Positions 8,695 through 17,407 of a DNA stretch of 64,000 nt are shown piece by piece (within the stretch, counting starts at the first letter, position 1; the number at the start of each line of letters is the position of its first letter). Both the position numbers and the translations under genes were made by a program. The notes beneath the pieces were generated by a model. That model ran no database searches. It saw nothing but the letters and a program-made list of their open reading frames with translations, and was not told the origin of the DNA. This DNA is from Fulvivirgaceae bacterium JP3-4 (lineage in GTDB: Bacteria > Bacteroidota > Bacteroidia > Cytophagales > Cyclobacteriaceae): assembly GCA_029309925.1 (NCBI GenBank), contig JARKND010000001.1, positions 558,001-622,000 of the forward strand, given 5' to 3'.

Positions 8695-10092
8695 TTACTT
8701 CTCGTACCCCAGAACCTTCAACATACTCTCGCTGCTTTGCTCGCCAGCGAAAAGTTTGGTTGAGATTTCTCCATCTTCATTACGGTCGATGAGCACGTGC
8801 TTCGGTGCCGGGATGAGGCAGTGTTGAATTCCCCCGTAACCGCCAAGCGATTCCTGGTAGGCACCAGTATGGAAAAATCCAATGTATAGCGGCTCTTCGT
8901 CATTGATCATTGGAAGGAACACTTCACCGGTGTGCGCCTCTGAGTTGTAGTAGTCCATGCTGTCGCATGTCAAACCACCCATGTTCACTTTGTGATAGGG
9001 GTCGTCCCACTTGTTGATGGCAAGCAGAATATATTTCTGATTCAATCCCCATGCATCAGGAAGATGTGTGATGAACGAACCATCGATCATGTACCAGAGC
9101 TCCTTATCATTCTGAAGTTTCTGGTCGATCACTTTGTAAAGAACCGCTCCACTTTCTCCAACCGTATAGCTTCCGAATTCTGTAAAGATGTTCGGGACAG
9201 GAACATTGTTCTTATCGCAGATCCACTTGATGTTCTCCACGATCTGTTCGATCATATACTTGTAATCGTACTGGAAAGTGAGCGATGTCTTGATCGGAAA
9301 TCCGCCCCCGATGTCGATTGAGTCGAGAGTCGGGCAGATCTTCTTCAGTTCGCAATATTTGAAAATGAATCGGCTTAGCTCGCTCCAGTAATACGCAGTG
9401 TCTTTGATACCGGTATTGATGAAGAAGTGAAGCATCTTGAGCGAAGCCTTCGGACTATTCTCAATCTTATCCTTGTAGAAGTTTGTAATGTCGCTGTAGC
9501 GGATACCGAGACGTGATGTGTAAAACTCAAACTTCGGTTCTTCGTCTGCTGCAACGCGAATCCCCACCTGGTAAGGACCGTTCACACCTTGCTCATAGGC
9601 ATCGATCTCACCCATCTTGTCAAGGATCGGCACACAGTTCTTGAAGCCATCATTCAGCAGCTCAGTGATATATTGAGTGTAGAGCGGCATCTTAAAACCG
9701 TTGCAAAGAATATAGGTGTCCTTGTTGATGCGACCGCGATTGTGAAGCGATCGAACAATCGGAATATCGAATGACGAGGACGTCTCAATATGAACGTTGT
9801 CGTTCTTGAGGGCCTGCTCAAGCACGAAAGAAAAGTGTGACGATTTGGTGCAATAACAATAGGTATACTTCCCGTTGTATTTGAAACGCTCGATAGCATT
9901 GTTAAAAGTCGCCTGAACGAAGCGGATGTTCTCACTGATGCGGGGAAGATAGGTCAGCTTCAGGGGCGTACCGTATTCCTTGATGATGTCATTCAGTGGC
10001 ACATCGTTGAATAGAAGCTCGTGGTCTCGTACTTTAAACTCTTTTTGGGGAAATTCGAAGGTTTGCTCAATCAGCTCGCGATAGCTCTTCAT
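8695..10092 (-). CDS. speA: Arginine decarboxylase, PLP fold III (biosynthetic)
   Basis: A 465-residue fold-III PLP decarboxylase of the arginine/diaminopimelate/ornithine group. The PLP lysine is K83 in YCYCTKSSHF. The glycine-rich phosphate-binding loop is DIGGGFP (about 264-270). The C-terminal active-site segment LTCDSMDYYN supplies the cysteine-aspartate pair that acts across the dimer. It is shorter than E. coli SpeA (658 residues), lacking the insertion and C-terminal extension, as is usual for Bacteroidota homologues. It converts arginine to agmatine. The divergent ureohydrolase and nearby deoxyhypusine-synthase homologue support polyamine biosynthesis over arginine catabolism. Decarboxylase family is firm; arginine specificity is inferred from context. 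Confidence 0.85.
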   Translation of the reverse strand: MKSYRELIEQTFEFPQKEFKVRDHELLFNDVPLNDIIKEYGTPLKLTYLPRISENIRFVQATFNNAIERFKYNGKYTYCYCTKSSHFSFVLEQALKNDNVHIETSSSFDIPIVRSLHNRGRINKDTYILCNGFKMPLYTQYITELLNDGFKNCVPILDKMGEIDAYEQGVNGPYQVGIRVAADEEPKFEFYTSRLGIRYSDITNFYKDKIENSPKASLKMLHFFINTGIKDTAYYWSELSRFIFKYCELKKICPTLDSIDIGGGFPIKTSLTFQYDYKYMIEQIVENIKWICDKNNVPVPNIFTEFGSYTVGESGAVLYKVIDQKLQNDKELWYMIDGSFITHLPDAWGLNQKYILLAINKWDDPYHKVNMGGLTCDSMDYYNSEAHTGEVFLPMINDEEPLYIGFFHTGAYQESLGGYGGIQHCLIPAPKHVLIDRNEDGEISTKLFAGEQSSESMLKVLGYEK

Positions 10093-10099
10093 GTAGCGC

Positions 10100-10446
10100 G
10101 TTAATCGTTAAAATGTTTCAAAAAAGAAATCATAATGCCCTGACCCTCAGCGTATTACTCCGGACGATTAACGTTTAGCGGATAACGAATAAACGATTCT
10201 GAGAGGAGTGCAATATTGGGATAAATTTGCCATCTTTGCAATAACTTACAGAACGTATGGTTAACCGTTTTCCTAATTTTCTCCGACCGGACAAACCCCG
10301 GGTCACGTTTGGACTGCCTGACTACTAACGGCTCCATTCACGGCATTTTTTAGGTTAACCATAAATCAATCAAAATAATTTTTTACCTGCCAAAAAACCT
10401 ATACCGTCCCGGTAAGCATTTTGCAGGGATCATAAGACAACCAGAA
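10100..10446. promoter_or_regulatory. Divergent speA/ureohydrolase intergenic region with long-range inverted repeat and -7 element
   Basis: This 356-bp gap separates the divergent polyamine genes. TATGGTTAACC (10256-10266) and GGTTAACCATA (10353-10363) form a perfect 11-bp inverted repeat with an 86-bp loop, each arm itself containing the palindrome GGTTAACC. TAAATTTG at 10222-10229 fits a -7 element in the plus direction. A start there would put the repeat inside a leader of about 210 nt for the ureohydrolase. A word related to GTTAATCG occurs near 10100 and inverted near 10165. Regulatory function is inference. Confidence 0.45.
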
Positions 10447-10448
10447 GT

Positions 10449-11411
10449 ATGAAAGAGATAAAGATCATTGAAGTAAAGTCAGAGATCGGGGCGGGTACCC
10501 GCGGGGCCAGCCTGGGTGTAGAGGCAATGAAGATCGCAAGCCTTGATCTGAACTCCGATTTTTTTAAGACATACGACTCCATCGAAGTAGAGAACGTGAA
10601 CGAGCTCCTGTTCGATGGCGCCAAACACTCATATGCTAAATTTATTGACGGTGTGCTCATCATGGAAGAGCGTGTGTGCCTTGAAGTATATGAGCAACTG
10701 TTTGACGAATATTTTCCGATCATCATGGCTGGTGATCACAGTACATCATACGGAACAATTGCCGGTATCAAAAAAGCACATCCGAAGAGCAGATTGGGAG
10801 TGATCTGGATCGATGCGCATGCCGACATTCACACGCCTTTCACTACTCCTTCCGGCAACATGCACGGCATGGCGCTGGCGATGGCTTGTGGCATCGATAA
10901 CTTCGAATGCAAAGTGAATGATCCGCGCGGTGAAACACTTGACTACTGGGAACAGATCAAGAACGTTGGTATGCCGGGTCCGAAGATCTATCCCGAAGAC
11001 ATTGTCTATATAGCCGTGCGTGATCTTGAGAAACCTGAGAACTATCTGATCAACAAATACAACATCAACTTCATAGAAGTTGAGGACGTGAAGAAACTGG
11101 GTTCAGCTAAGATTGCCGAAAGGGCGCTGCAGATGCTCGACCATTGCGATTACATTTACGTGTCGTTCGATGTTGACAGCATGGACTCACGCATCTCGAC
11201 AGGAACGGGTACCCCGGTTCCCAACGGACTTGCCGTTGATGAAGCCAAAAGCCTGAACGTTGAGCTTGCCAAATCTCCTAAATTAATTGCCTGGGAGATT
11301 GTTGAAGTAAATCCAACGCTTGACACCGAAAACCGCATGGCGGAAAGTGCATTTGAAATTGTGGAGGCGACTGCGAAGGCGATTGTAGGAAGGCCAGTCT
11401 TAGCGGAATAA
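10449..11411 (+). CDS. Ureohydrolase: agmatinase or arginase
   Basis: A 320-residue binuclear manganese ureohydrolase. All metal ligands are present: H97 in AGDHS (94-98), D122, H124 and D126 in DAHAD (122-126), and D241/D243 in SFDVD (239-243). The substrate loop SGNMHGM (135-141) looks more like arginase (SGNLHG) than agmatinase. However, the gene is divergent from arginine decarboxylase and close to a putrescine-using enzyme homologue, which favours agmatine to putrescine plus urea. If it is arginase, the product would be ornithine and no ornithine decarboxylase is seen nearby. Family is certain, substrate open. Confidence 0.85.
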   Translation: MKEIKIIEVKSEIGAGTRGASLGVEAMKIASLDLNSDFFKTYDSIEVENVNELLFDGAKHSYAKFIDGVLIMEERVCLEVYEQLFDEYFPIIMAGDHSTSYGTIAGIKKAHPKSRLGVIWIDAHADIHTPFTTPSGNMHGMALAMACGIDNFECKVNDPRGETLDYWEQIKNVGMPGPKIYPEDIVYIAVRDLEKPENYLINKYNINFIEVEDVKKLGSAKIAERALQMLDHCDYIYVSFDVDSMDSRISTGTGTPVPNGLAVDEAKSLNVELAKSPKLIAWEIVEVNPTLDTENRMAESAFEIVEATAKAIVGRPVLAE

Positions 11412-11422
11412 TATTCGTCACA

Positions 11423-11507
11423 CGTAACAAGTTTCAAGTCGCAGGTCTCAAGTTTCCATGCGAAGCCGCTTGCATCATGGAACTTGTAACCTGCAACTTG
11501 CGACTAC
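11423..11507. repeat. Inverted word array (CAAGTTNCAGGT type) between convergent genes
   Basis: The left arm (11424-11458) repeats CAAGTTTC/CAAGTCGC/CAGGTCTC/CAAGTTTCC. The right arm (11475-11507) read in reverse complement gives GTCGCAAGTTGCAGGTTACAAG and then TTCCATG. The arms form a long imperfect stem reaching the stop codon of the START-like gene. It probably acts at the 3' ends of both convergent transcripts. Confidence 0.65.
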
Positions 11508-12139
11508 TTTTCGACAAGCTTTATATACTCCTTAATCGTACTCATCATGTTGCTTCGTATCACCGGGTCGGTGAAGATTCGTGGAATTGAGCTTGGGTAT
11601 GAGTAAATCCTGTAAGTAATCCTCATTTTTTCTTTTTGCCTCTCGAAAAGCCAGCTTCCCGCGAGGCGCATGCGGTGTGCATCTTCATCCACCGGAGCCA
11701 GTTTGTCGTTGACGATACTTTCAAATGTCACATACACCGTGTCTTTCGACTGGTGCTTTATCTCGTAAATCAGGAAATGATCCTGGTCGCTCACGGGCCA
11801 CGGAATATCGTGGTATGAGTATTCAAACCATGTCGTGTCTGTCTGTGGGTAGACCTTGAACTTTGACACGTGACTTTGCCAGTCATAGATCAGCTTTTCA
11901 TTCTGCAGAAGATTAAGCGCTTCCTTAAAGTCGGTTTTCGCGTAGAACACACCTTTCACTTCGCGTGCCTCTACAGGCGGATTGGTTTTTGGGAAAAACC
12001 GCCATCGTTCGTATATGGAGATGTTGTCTTTTTGCTTTACGAGGGAAAATCCTTCGTTGTCGTCAGGGACCTGGGCAAATACGGAGCAGGTGTGCAGCGC
12101 AAGAACTGCTAGCATTGACATTAACGAGAAGGGGTTCAT
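11504..12139 (-). CDS. Secreted START/SRPBCC-fold lipid-binding-like protein
   Basis: A 211-residue protein with a signal peptide (MNPFSLMSMLAVLALHTC) ending SVFA before QVPDD. The body matches the START/Bet v1-like helix-grip fold in pattern: GFSLVKQKDNISIYERW, then VEAREVKGVFYAKTDF, and late DQDHFLIYEI and RLAGSWLFE segments, with a long C-terminal helix. Bacteroidota often have such exported START-domain proteins of unknown ligand. The frame extends to a TTG at 12175, but ATG 12139 gives the better signal peptide. It sits between the ureohydrolase and the DHS homologue on the opposite strand; no functional link can be shown. Confidence 0.75.
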   Translation of the reverse strand: MNPFSLMSMLAVLALHTCSVFAQVPDDNEGFSLVKQKDNISIYERWRFFPKTNPPVEAREVKGVFYAKTDFKEALNLLQNEKLIYDWQSHVSKFKVYPQTDTTWFEYSYHDIPWPVSDQDHFLIYEIKHQSKDTVYVTFESIVNDKLAPVDEDAHRMRLAGSWLFERQKEKMRITYRIYSYPSSIPRIFTDPVIRSNMMSTIKEYIKLVEK

Positions 12140-12308
12140 CGAGTTTAAAAAAGGTAAGATATGTAAAGAAAACAAGACTGCAATTTTAATGTCGTTTGGC
12201 TGAAATCGTAAAGAAAAACTCTATGCCATTATGCAAATAAAATGAACTAAAAAATCACTTTTCTGTTTTTTGACCGTATTGTTTATTTTCGCCTTTTAAT
12301 TTAACGAC

Positions 12309-13286
12309 ATGAGCCAAAACAGACCGATTTCGTCATTCCTGGAAAAGCATTTTCTGCATTTTAACGCTGCAGCGCTTGTGGATGCTGCTAAGGGATATAA
12401 AAAGCATATTGCAGATGGCAAGAAAATGATGGTGACACTGGCCGGTGCCATGAGTACCGGTGAGCTGGGAATCAGCTTTTCGGAGATGATCCGCCAGAAC
12501 AAAGTACATATCATCTCCTGTACTGGCGCCAACCTCGAAGAGGATATCATGAATCTGGTGGCTCACTCTCATTACAGACGCATTCCTAATTATCGCGACC
12601 TCACGCCACAGGACGAGTGGGGTCTTCTTGAAAACCACCTGAACCGCGTCACGGATACGTGTATACCGGAAGAAGAAGCTTTCAGAAGATTACAGAAACA
12701 CCTTTTCAAAGTATGGAAAGACGCAGAAGACAAAGGTGAAAGACTTTTCCCGCACGAATTTATGTTCCGCATGCTGAACAGCGGTGACCTGAAACAATAT
12801 TATGAGATCGATCCGAAGAACAGCTGGATGATTGCAGCTGCCGAAAAGAATCTTCCGATGGTTGTACCCGGATGGGAAGATTCAACGATGGGTAACATCT
12901 TCGCATCGTATGTTGTGACTGGCGAGCTGAAGGCAAGTACCATGAAGTCTGGTATCGAATACATGGTTTGGCTTGCAGACTGGTATACGAAAAACTCAGG
13001 CAGCGAAGGAATCGGATTCTTCCAGATCGGTGGCGGTATCGCAGGTGATTTCCCGATCTGCGTAGTGCCGATGCTTCACCAGGATCTTGAAAGAGACAAC
13101 GTTCCGTTCTGGAGTTACTTCTGCCAGATCAGCGACTCGACAACGAGCTATGGTTCGTACTCCGGTGCTGTTCCAAATGAAAAAATTACCTGGGGCAAAC
13201 TCAGTATCGATACACCTAAATACATTGTTGAATCAGACGCAACCATTGTCGCGCCTCTGATCTTCGCATACATCCTCGAATGGTAA
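12309..13286 (+). CDS. speY: Deoxyhypusine synthase homologue, candidate homospermidine synthase
   Basis: A 325-residue deoxyhypusine-synthase-family protein. NAD-binding segments are visible at TLAGAMSTGELG (43-54), SCTGANLEEDI (70-80) and QIGGGIAGDFP (239-249). The catalytic lysine is conserved at K297 in ITWGKLS, aligning with the WGK lysine of human DHS. Bacteria have no eIF5A, and in cyanobacteria a homologue named SpeY makes homospermidine from putrescine. Here the gene lies beside speA and a ureohydrolase, completing a route arginine, agmatine, putrescine, homospermidine. Transfer of the aminobutyl group to another amine remains possible. The family call is strong and the product is inferred from context. 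Confidence 0.82.
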   Translation: MSQNRPISSFLEKHFLHFNAAALVDAAKGYKKHIADGKKMMVTLAGAMSTGELGISFSEMIRQNKVHIISCTGANLEEDIMNLVAHSHYRRIPNYRDLTPQDEWGLLENHLNRVTDTCIPEEEAFRRLQKHLFKVWKDAEDKGERLFPHEFMFRMLNSGDLKQYYEIDPKNSWMIAAAEKNLPMVVPGWEDSTMGNIFASYVVTGELKASTMKSGIEYMVWLADWYTKNSGSEGIGFFQIGGGIAGDFPICVVPMLHQDLERDNVPFWSYFCQISDSTTSYGSYSGAVPNEKITWGKLSIDTPKYIVESDATIVAPLIFAYILEW

Positions 13287-13287
13287 A

Positions 13288-13402
13288 TTTAATGTGCCAA
13301 TATGCCAATTAGTTAATGTGCCAATTGGGTTTATCCAATTTGTCTGTGCATTCATTGATGGCTCATTGGCACATGGCACATTAACTCATTGCACATTAAC
13401 CA
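13288..13402. repeat. Inverted word array (AATGTGCCA / TGGCACATT) between speY and argS
   Basis: AATGTGCCAAT, ATGCCAATT, AATGTGCCAATT run from 13290 to about 13330. The reverse-complement words TTGGCACATGGCACATTAA and TTGCACATTAA run from about 13368 to 13399, ending 1-4 nt before the argS start codon. The array begins 2 nt after the speY stop, so the whole gap is repeat. Confidence 0.75.
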
Positions 13403-13403
13403 C

Positions 13404-15302
13404 ATGTCTCTCGATCAAACGCTTCGTTCTCACATTCAACAGGCTGTCAGCGCACTTTTTAACCAGAACGTTGAAGCGCTTCAGATACAACCGACAAACC
13501 AGGAGTTTGAAGGATCTCACACGTTGGTTTGTTTTCCCCTAACAAAAATTTCGAGGAAGAAACCTGAAGAAACTGCCGAAGCCATCGGCCGTTATCTGGT
13601 TGAGGAGTCATCAATCGTTGAACGTTTCAATGTTGTAAAAGGATTTTTGAATCTGGTTCTTTCTGAAAAGGTCTGGATTGAAACGCTGCAATCAATTTTT
13701 GCAAACCCTTCTTATGGTCACTTGCCTTCGAATGGGCAGGAGATTATGGTTGAATATTCTTCGCCAAACACAAACAAGCCTTTGCACCTGGGGCACTTGC
13801 GAAACAACTTCTTAGGATGGAGTGTAGCCGAGATTCATAAGGCTGCAGGATACCAGGTTCACAAGGTACAGATCATCAACGATCGCGGAATTCATATTTG
13901 TAAATCGATGGCCGCGTGGAGTCTCTACGGTGACGGGGAAACTCCGCAATCATCAGCCATGAAAGGCGATCACCTTGTCGGGAAGTACTATGTGGAGTTT
14001 GAGAAAGTAATTACCGCGCAGGCAAACGCTCTCCTGAGTAAATGGGAGACTGGAAATTTCGATGGCATTGCGGAAGACATCCGGCAGAAGTATCAAAAGC
14101 TGAATGACAAGCTCAGTTCGGCTAAGAATGAAGAAGCGAAGAAAGAGGTTTCTTCGGAGATCAAAGATCTTGCGCGATCAGTCACACCGATCATGAAACT
14201 AGCTTCTGAAATGTTGCGGAAGTGGGAACAAAAAGATCCTGCTACGATCGACCTTTGGAAGACAATGAACGGTTGGGTGTACGAAGGCTTCCAGGAAACG
14301 TACAACAAGATGGGAGTGGACTTCGACAAACTCTATTACGAGTCGGATACCTACCTGCTTGGGAAAGAAGAAGTATTGAAGGGAGTTGAGTCCGCAGTTT
14401 TTTTCAAAAAGGAAGATGGTTCTGTGTGGGTCGATCTCACGGCAGACGGTCTCGATCAGAAAGTGCTGCTGCGTTCCGATGGTACGTCTGTATACATGAC
14501 GCAGGATATTGGAACTGCGATTTTGCGTTTCCGCGATTTTCCAAAAATCACCGGGCAGATCTACACCGTAGGTAACGAACAGGAATATCACTTTAAAGTT
14601 TTGTTCCTGATCCTTGGGAAGCTCGGTTTTGATTGGGCCAAACGTTGTTATCACTTGTCATACGGAATGGTTGACCTTCCAACCGGAAAAATGAAATCAC
14701 GGGAAGGAACCGTGGTTGATGCAGACGACCTCATCGCTGAAATGGTTGAAGAAGCGGAAAAACAAACCCGCGAGCTCGGTAAAGTTGATGAGCTGACGCC
14801 CAATGAGGCGAAGGAATTGTTTAGGATGATCGGGCTTGGCGCATTGAAGTTCTTTCTTTTGAAAGTTGATCCGAAGAAGCGCATGCTGTTCGATCCGAAT
14901 GAGTCGATTCAGTTGCAGGGATTCACCGGTCCGTTCATTCAGTATACTCATGCGAGGATCCGCGCAATTCTGCGTAAAGCTGAGAGCATGAACCTCCGCG
15001 TAAGCGATACAGACCTTGCATCAGCAGCATCACTCACGGCCGGTGAAATTGAGGTGATCCAGGTGCTTAGTCAGTTTGAGAATAAGGTTCGCGAGGCCAC
15101 TAAGGATTATTCACCGGCTGTTGTCGCGAATTTCGTGTACGACCTGGCGAAAACGTATAATCAGTTTTATCAAAACATTCCTATCTTTAATGAGAGCGAT
15201 GCAACGAAGCTTAAAGTGCGTGTAGCCCTTTCCAGAGCGGTAGCAGATGCAATTAAAAAGGCAATGAATTTGCTGGGGATCCAGGTGCCTGAGAGAATGT
15301 AA
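13404..15302 (+). CDS. argS: Arginyl-tRNA synthetase
   Basis: A 632-residue class I synthetase charging tRNA-Arg. It has the N-terminal additional domain (about 1-105), the HIGH motif as HLGH at 128-131 in SSPNTNKPLHLGHLRNN, a KMSKS-like KMKSREG motif, and the all-alpha anticodon-binding domain with FTGPFIQYTHARIRAILRK. The C-terminus ALSRAVADAIKKAMNLLGI is typical. The frame extends to a TTG at 13389, but ATG 13404 directly after the repeat array gives the standard N-terminus. The gene starts inside repeat DNA, so its promoter is not obvious; read-through from speY is possible. Confidence 0.95.
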   Translation: MSLDQTLRSHIQQAVSALFNQNVEALQIQPTNQEFEGSHTLVCFPLTKISRKKPEETAEAIGRYLVEESSIVERFNVVKGFLNLVLSEKVWIETLQSIFANPSYGHLPSNGQEIMVEYSSPNTNKPLHLGHLRNNFLGWSVAEIHKAAGYQVHKVQIINDRGIHICKSMAAWSLYGDGETPQSSAMKGDHLVGKYYVEFEKVITAQANALLSKWETGNFDGIAEDIRQKYQKLNDKLSSAKNEEAKKEVSSEIKDLARSVTPIMKLASEMLRKWEQKDPATIDLWKTMNGWVYEGFQETYNKMGVDFDKLYYESDTYLLGKEEVLKGVESAVFFKKEDGSVWVDLTADGLDQKVLLRSDGTSVYMTQDIGTAILRFRDFPKITGQIYTVGNEQEYHFKVLFLILGKLGFDWAKRCYHLSYGMVDLPTGKMKSREGTVVDADDLIAEMVEEAEKQTRELGKVDELTPNEAKELFRMIGLGALKFFLLKVDPKKRMLFDPNESIQLQGFTGPFIQYTHARIRAILRKAESMNLRVSDTDLASAASLTAGEIEVIQVLSQFENKVREATKDYSPAVVANFVYDLAKTYNQFYQNIPIFNESDATKLKVRVALSRAVADAIKKAMNLLGIQVPERM

Positions 15303-15358
15303 CAGGTTGAACAATCAGTCGGCTTTTTCTGTTCTACAACATATAACCTATAGACCAA

Positions 15359-15859
15359 ATGAAAATCTTAACTTTTATCACGCTGATGACGCTGTTTACT
15401 TCTTCAGTGAATTCCATCTACGATTTCAAGATGAATTCAATCGATGGGCAGGAAATTGATTTCAAGCAGTATAAGGGAAAAAACCTCCTGATTGTCAATG
15501 TTGCCTCGAAGTGCGGCTTCACACCTCAGTATGCCGACCTTGAAAAGCTTCACGAGCAGTTTGGCGACAAGGTGATCGTGCTGGGTTTCCCTGCTAACAA
15601 CTTCAAAGGCCAGGAGCCAGGCACAAACGAAGAGATTGCTGAATTCTGCCAGAAGAACTACGGTGTAAAATTCCAGATGTTTGAAAAGATTTCCGTGACC
15701 GGTGCCGATCAGCATCCGCTGTATCAGTTCCTGAAAGAAAAGACAGGGCAGGAGCCAACGTGGAATTTCTGCAAATATCTTGTGAAGCCCGATGGCACCG
15801 TGAAGTTCTACAACTCAAAGGTGAAACCTCTTGACAGCGAGATAGTCGATGCACTTTAA
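15359..15859 (+). CDS. Glutathione peroxidase-family thiol peroxidase, first copy
   Basis: A 166-residue Gpx-fold protein with an N-terminal hydrophobic signal-like segment (1-19). The peroxidatic cysteine is in NVASKCGFTPQY, the conserved Gln in GFPANNFKGQEPG, and the Trp-Asn pair in PTWNFCKYL, so the catalytic tetrad is complete with Cys rather than selenocysteine. Bacterial Cys-Gpx enzymes usually use thioredoxin. The stop overlaps the start of a second copy by 11 bp, indicating translational coupling. The likely location is periplasmic or membrane-attached. Confidence 0.88.
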   Translation: MKILTFITLMTLFTSSVNSIYDFKMNSIDGQEIDFKQYKGKNLLIVNVASKCGFTPQYADLEKLHEQFGDKVIVLGFPANNFKGQEPGTNEEIAEFCQKNYGVKFQMFEKISVTGADQHPLYQFLKEKTGQEPTWNFCKYLVKPDGTVKFYNSKVKPLDSEIVDAL

Positions 15860-16394
15860 GCATGTCATCATAATTACACTCATGGGCTTTTCTTCGATGC
15901 TTTCTGACCTCTTCTCAACAAAAGACGAAGCGCCTGGCTCTATTTATGATTTTACCATGAATAGCCTCGAGGGAAAGCCCATCGACTTTTCTCAATACAA
16001 AAACAAGACATTGCTGATAGTAAACACCGCCTCGAAGTGTGGTTACACCTATCAGTATGAAGGGCTTCAAAAACTCCATGAGCAGTACGGAGATAAAGTA
16101 GCCATCCTCGGATTCCCCGCTAATAATTTTCTGTGGCAGGAGCCAGGTTCCAACGAGCAGATTGCATCATTCTGTCAGAAGAATTACGGAGTGACGTTTC
16201 AGATGTTTGAAAAAATCTCCGTAAAGGGACGCGATGCGCATCCCCTGTACAAATGGCTTTCACAAAAATCGGGAGAAAAGCCATCCTGGAACTTTTGCAA
16301 GTACGTGATCGACCGGAATGGAGATGTTGCCGGCTTCTTCGGCCCCAAAGTCGATCCGCTCGATAAGCAAATAATTGAAAAGATAAATCAGTGA
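15849..16394 (+). CDS. Glutathione peroxidase-family thiol peroxidase, second copy
   Basis: A 181-residue paralogue of the preceding protein. It retains the catalytic Cys (NTASKCGYTYQY), Gln (GFPANNFLWQEPG) and Trp-Asn (PSWNFCKYV). The TPQ after the active-site Cys is TYQ, a minor family variation. The N-terminus (MHFKHVIIITLMGFSSML) is hydrophobic, so export or membrane association is likely. Its start lies inside the last codons of copy one and its stop overlaps menA by 4 bp (GTGA). The pair is a local tandem duplication, co-expressed with menaquinone synthesis. Confidence 0.88.
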   Translation: MHFKHVIIITLMGFSSMLSDLFSTKDEAPGSIYDFTMNSLEGKPIDFSQYKNKTLLIVNTASKCGYTYQYEGLQKLHEQYGDKVAILGFPANNFLWQEPGSNEQIASFCQKNYGVTFQMFEKISVKGRDAHPLYKWLSQKSGEKPSWNFCKYVIDRNGDVAGFFGPKVDPLDKQIIEKINQ

Positions 16395-17290
16395 GTAGAA
16401 CAAAAGTCTGGATCAGGGCTTTTCGCCTGAGAACGCTTCCGCTGGCGTTATCCAGTATCGCAATGGGAGGTTTCCTGGCTTCAGCAGCAAACGCCTTCCG
16501 ATGGGACATATTTCTGCTCGCAGTACTCACCACGATTTTCCTGCAGGTGCTTTCAAACCTCGCCAACGATTATGGAGATTCGGTGCACGGAGCGGATAGC
16601 GCTGACCGCAAGGGGCCCTCACGCGCTGTGCAGTCTGGCGCGATCACCAAAAAGCAAATGCGTGCTGCGATTGTAATTCTTGTCTTGTTGTCGCTGACAA
16701 GTGGTACCGCGTTGCTCCTTACAGCATTCGGCCTCGACTGGAAGGCACTACTTTTCTTTTTTGGCCTGGGAATCCTTAGCATCCTCGCAGCGATCGCTTA
16801 TACAGTCGGACGAAAGCCCTATGGTTATCTCGGTCTTGGCGATTTTTCTGTGCTTGTCTTTTTCGGTTTTGTCGGAGTGATGGGCTCGTATTATCTCTTC
16901 ACGAAGAACATTTCTGCATACGAAGTGCTGCCGGCATTGAGTTGCGGCATGTTCTCCATTGCAGTGCTCAACATCAATAACATCCGTGATATCGAATCGG
17001 ACAGGAAAGCAGGGAAATATTCTATTCCCGTCCGGCTTGGTAAGCGCAAAGCTGTCGCATACCACTGGACCTTGCTCGTCCTTGGCGTCTGTGCGTCCGT
17101 TGCATACCACTGGCTCACTTACACTTCACCATGGCAATTCTTGTTTTTGCTCACGCTTCCACTCTTTTTCTTCAACGGAGTTTCCGTCTCGCGGAAGCCA
17201 TCAGAAGCATTGGATCCATTTCTGAAACAAATGGCCTTATCGACCTTGCTGTTTGTGATTCTTTTTGGTGTGGGTGTGATTTTGCGATAA
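16391..17290 (+). CDS. menA: 1,4-dihydroxy-2-naphthoate polyprenyltransferase
   Basis: A 299-residue UbiA-superfamily membrane prenyltransferase with about eight hydrophobic segments. The first Asp-rich motif is NLANDYGDSVHGAD (about 56-69) and the second is NINNIRDIESD (about 196-206). RAFRLRTLPLALSS at the N-terminus is characteristic of MenA. It attaches the polyprenyl chain to DHNA in menaquinone synthesis, which fits a respiratory organism whose nuo genes occur later in the window. It begins with GTG, overlapping the TGA of the second peroxidase, so translation is coupled. Confidence 0.92.
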   Translation: MSRTKVWIRAFRLRTLPLALSSIAMGGFLASAANAFRWDIFLLAVLTTIFLQVLSNLANDYGDSVHGADSADRKGPSRAVQSGAITKKQMRAAIVILVLLSLTSGTALLLTAFGLDWKALLFFFGLGILSILAAIAYTVGRKPYGYLGLGDFSVLVFFGFVGVMGSYYLFTKNISAYEVLPALSCGMFSIAVLNINNIRDIESDRKAGKYSIPVRLGKRKAVAYHWTLLVLGVCASVAYHWLTYTSPWQFLFLLTLPLFFFNGVSVSRKPSEALDPFLKQMALSTLLFVILFGVGVILR

Positions 17291-17407
17291 TTCTGTGAGC
17301 GGTTTAAACGCCCGGGCCGTCTGGCGTGTCTAATAAACGGAACAATTTTTTTGTCAGTGGTTTCGTTTTCTATACGAATCGCTGTCGATTCACCAAAGGA
17401 TATCCAC

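Noticed and set aside
15359-16394. Selenocysteine in the glutathione peroxidases
   Set aside because: Both active-site positions are Cys codons in continuous frames and no in-frame TGA occurs.
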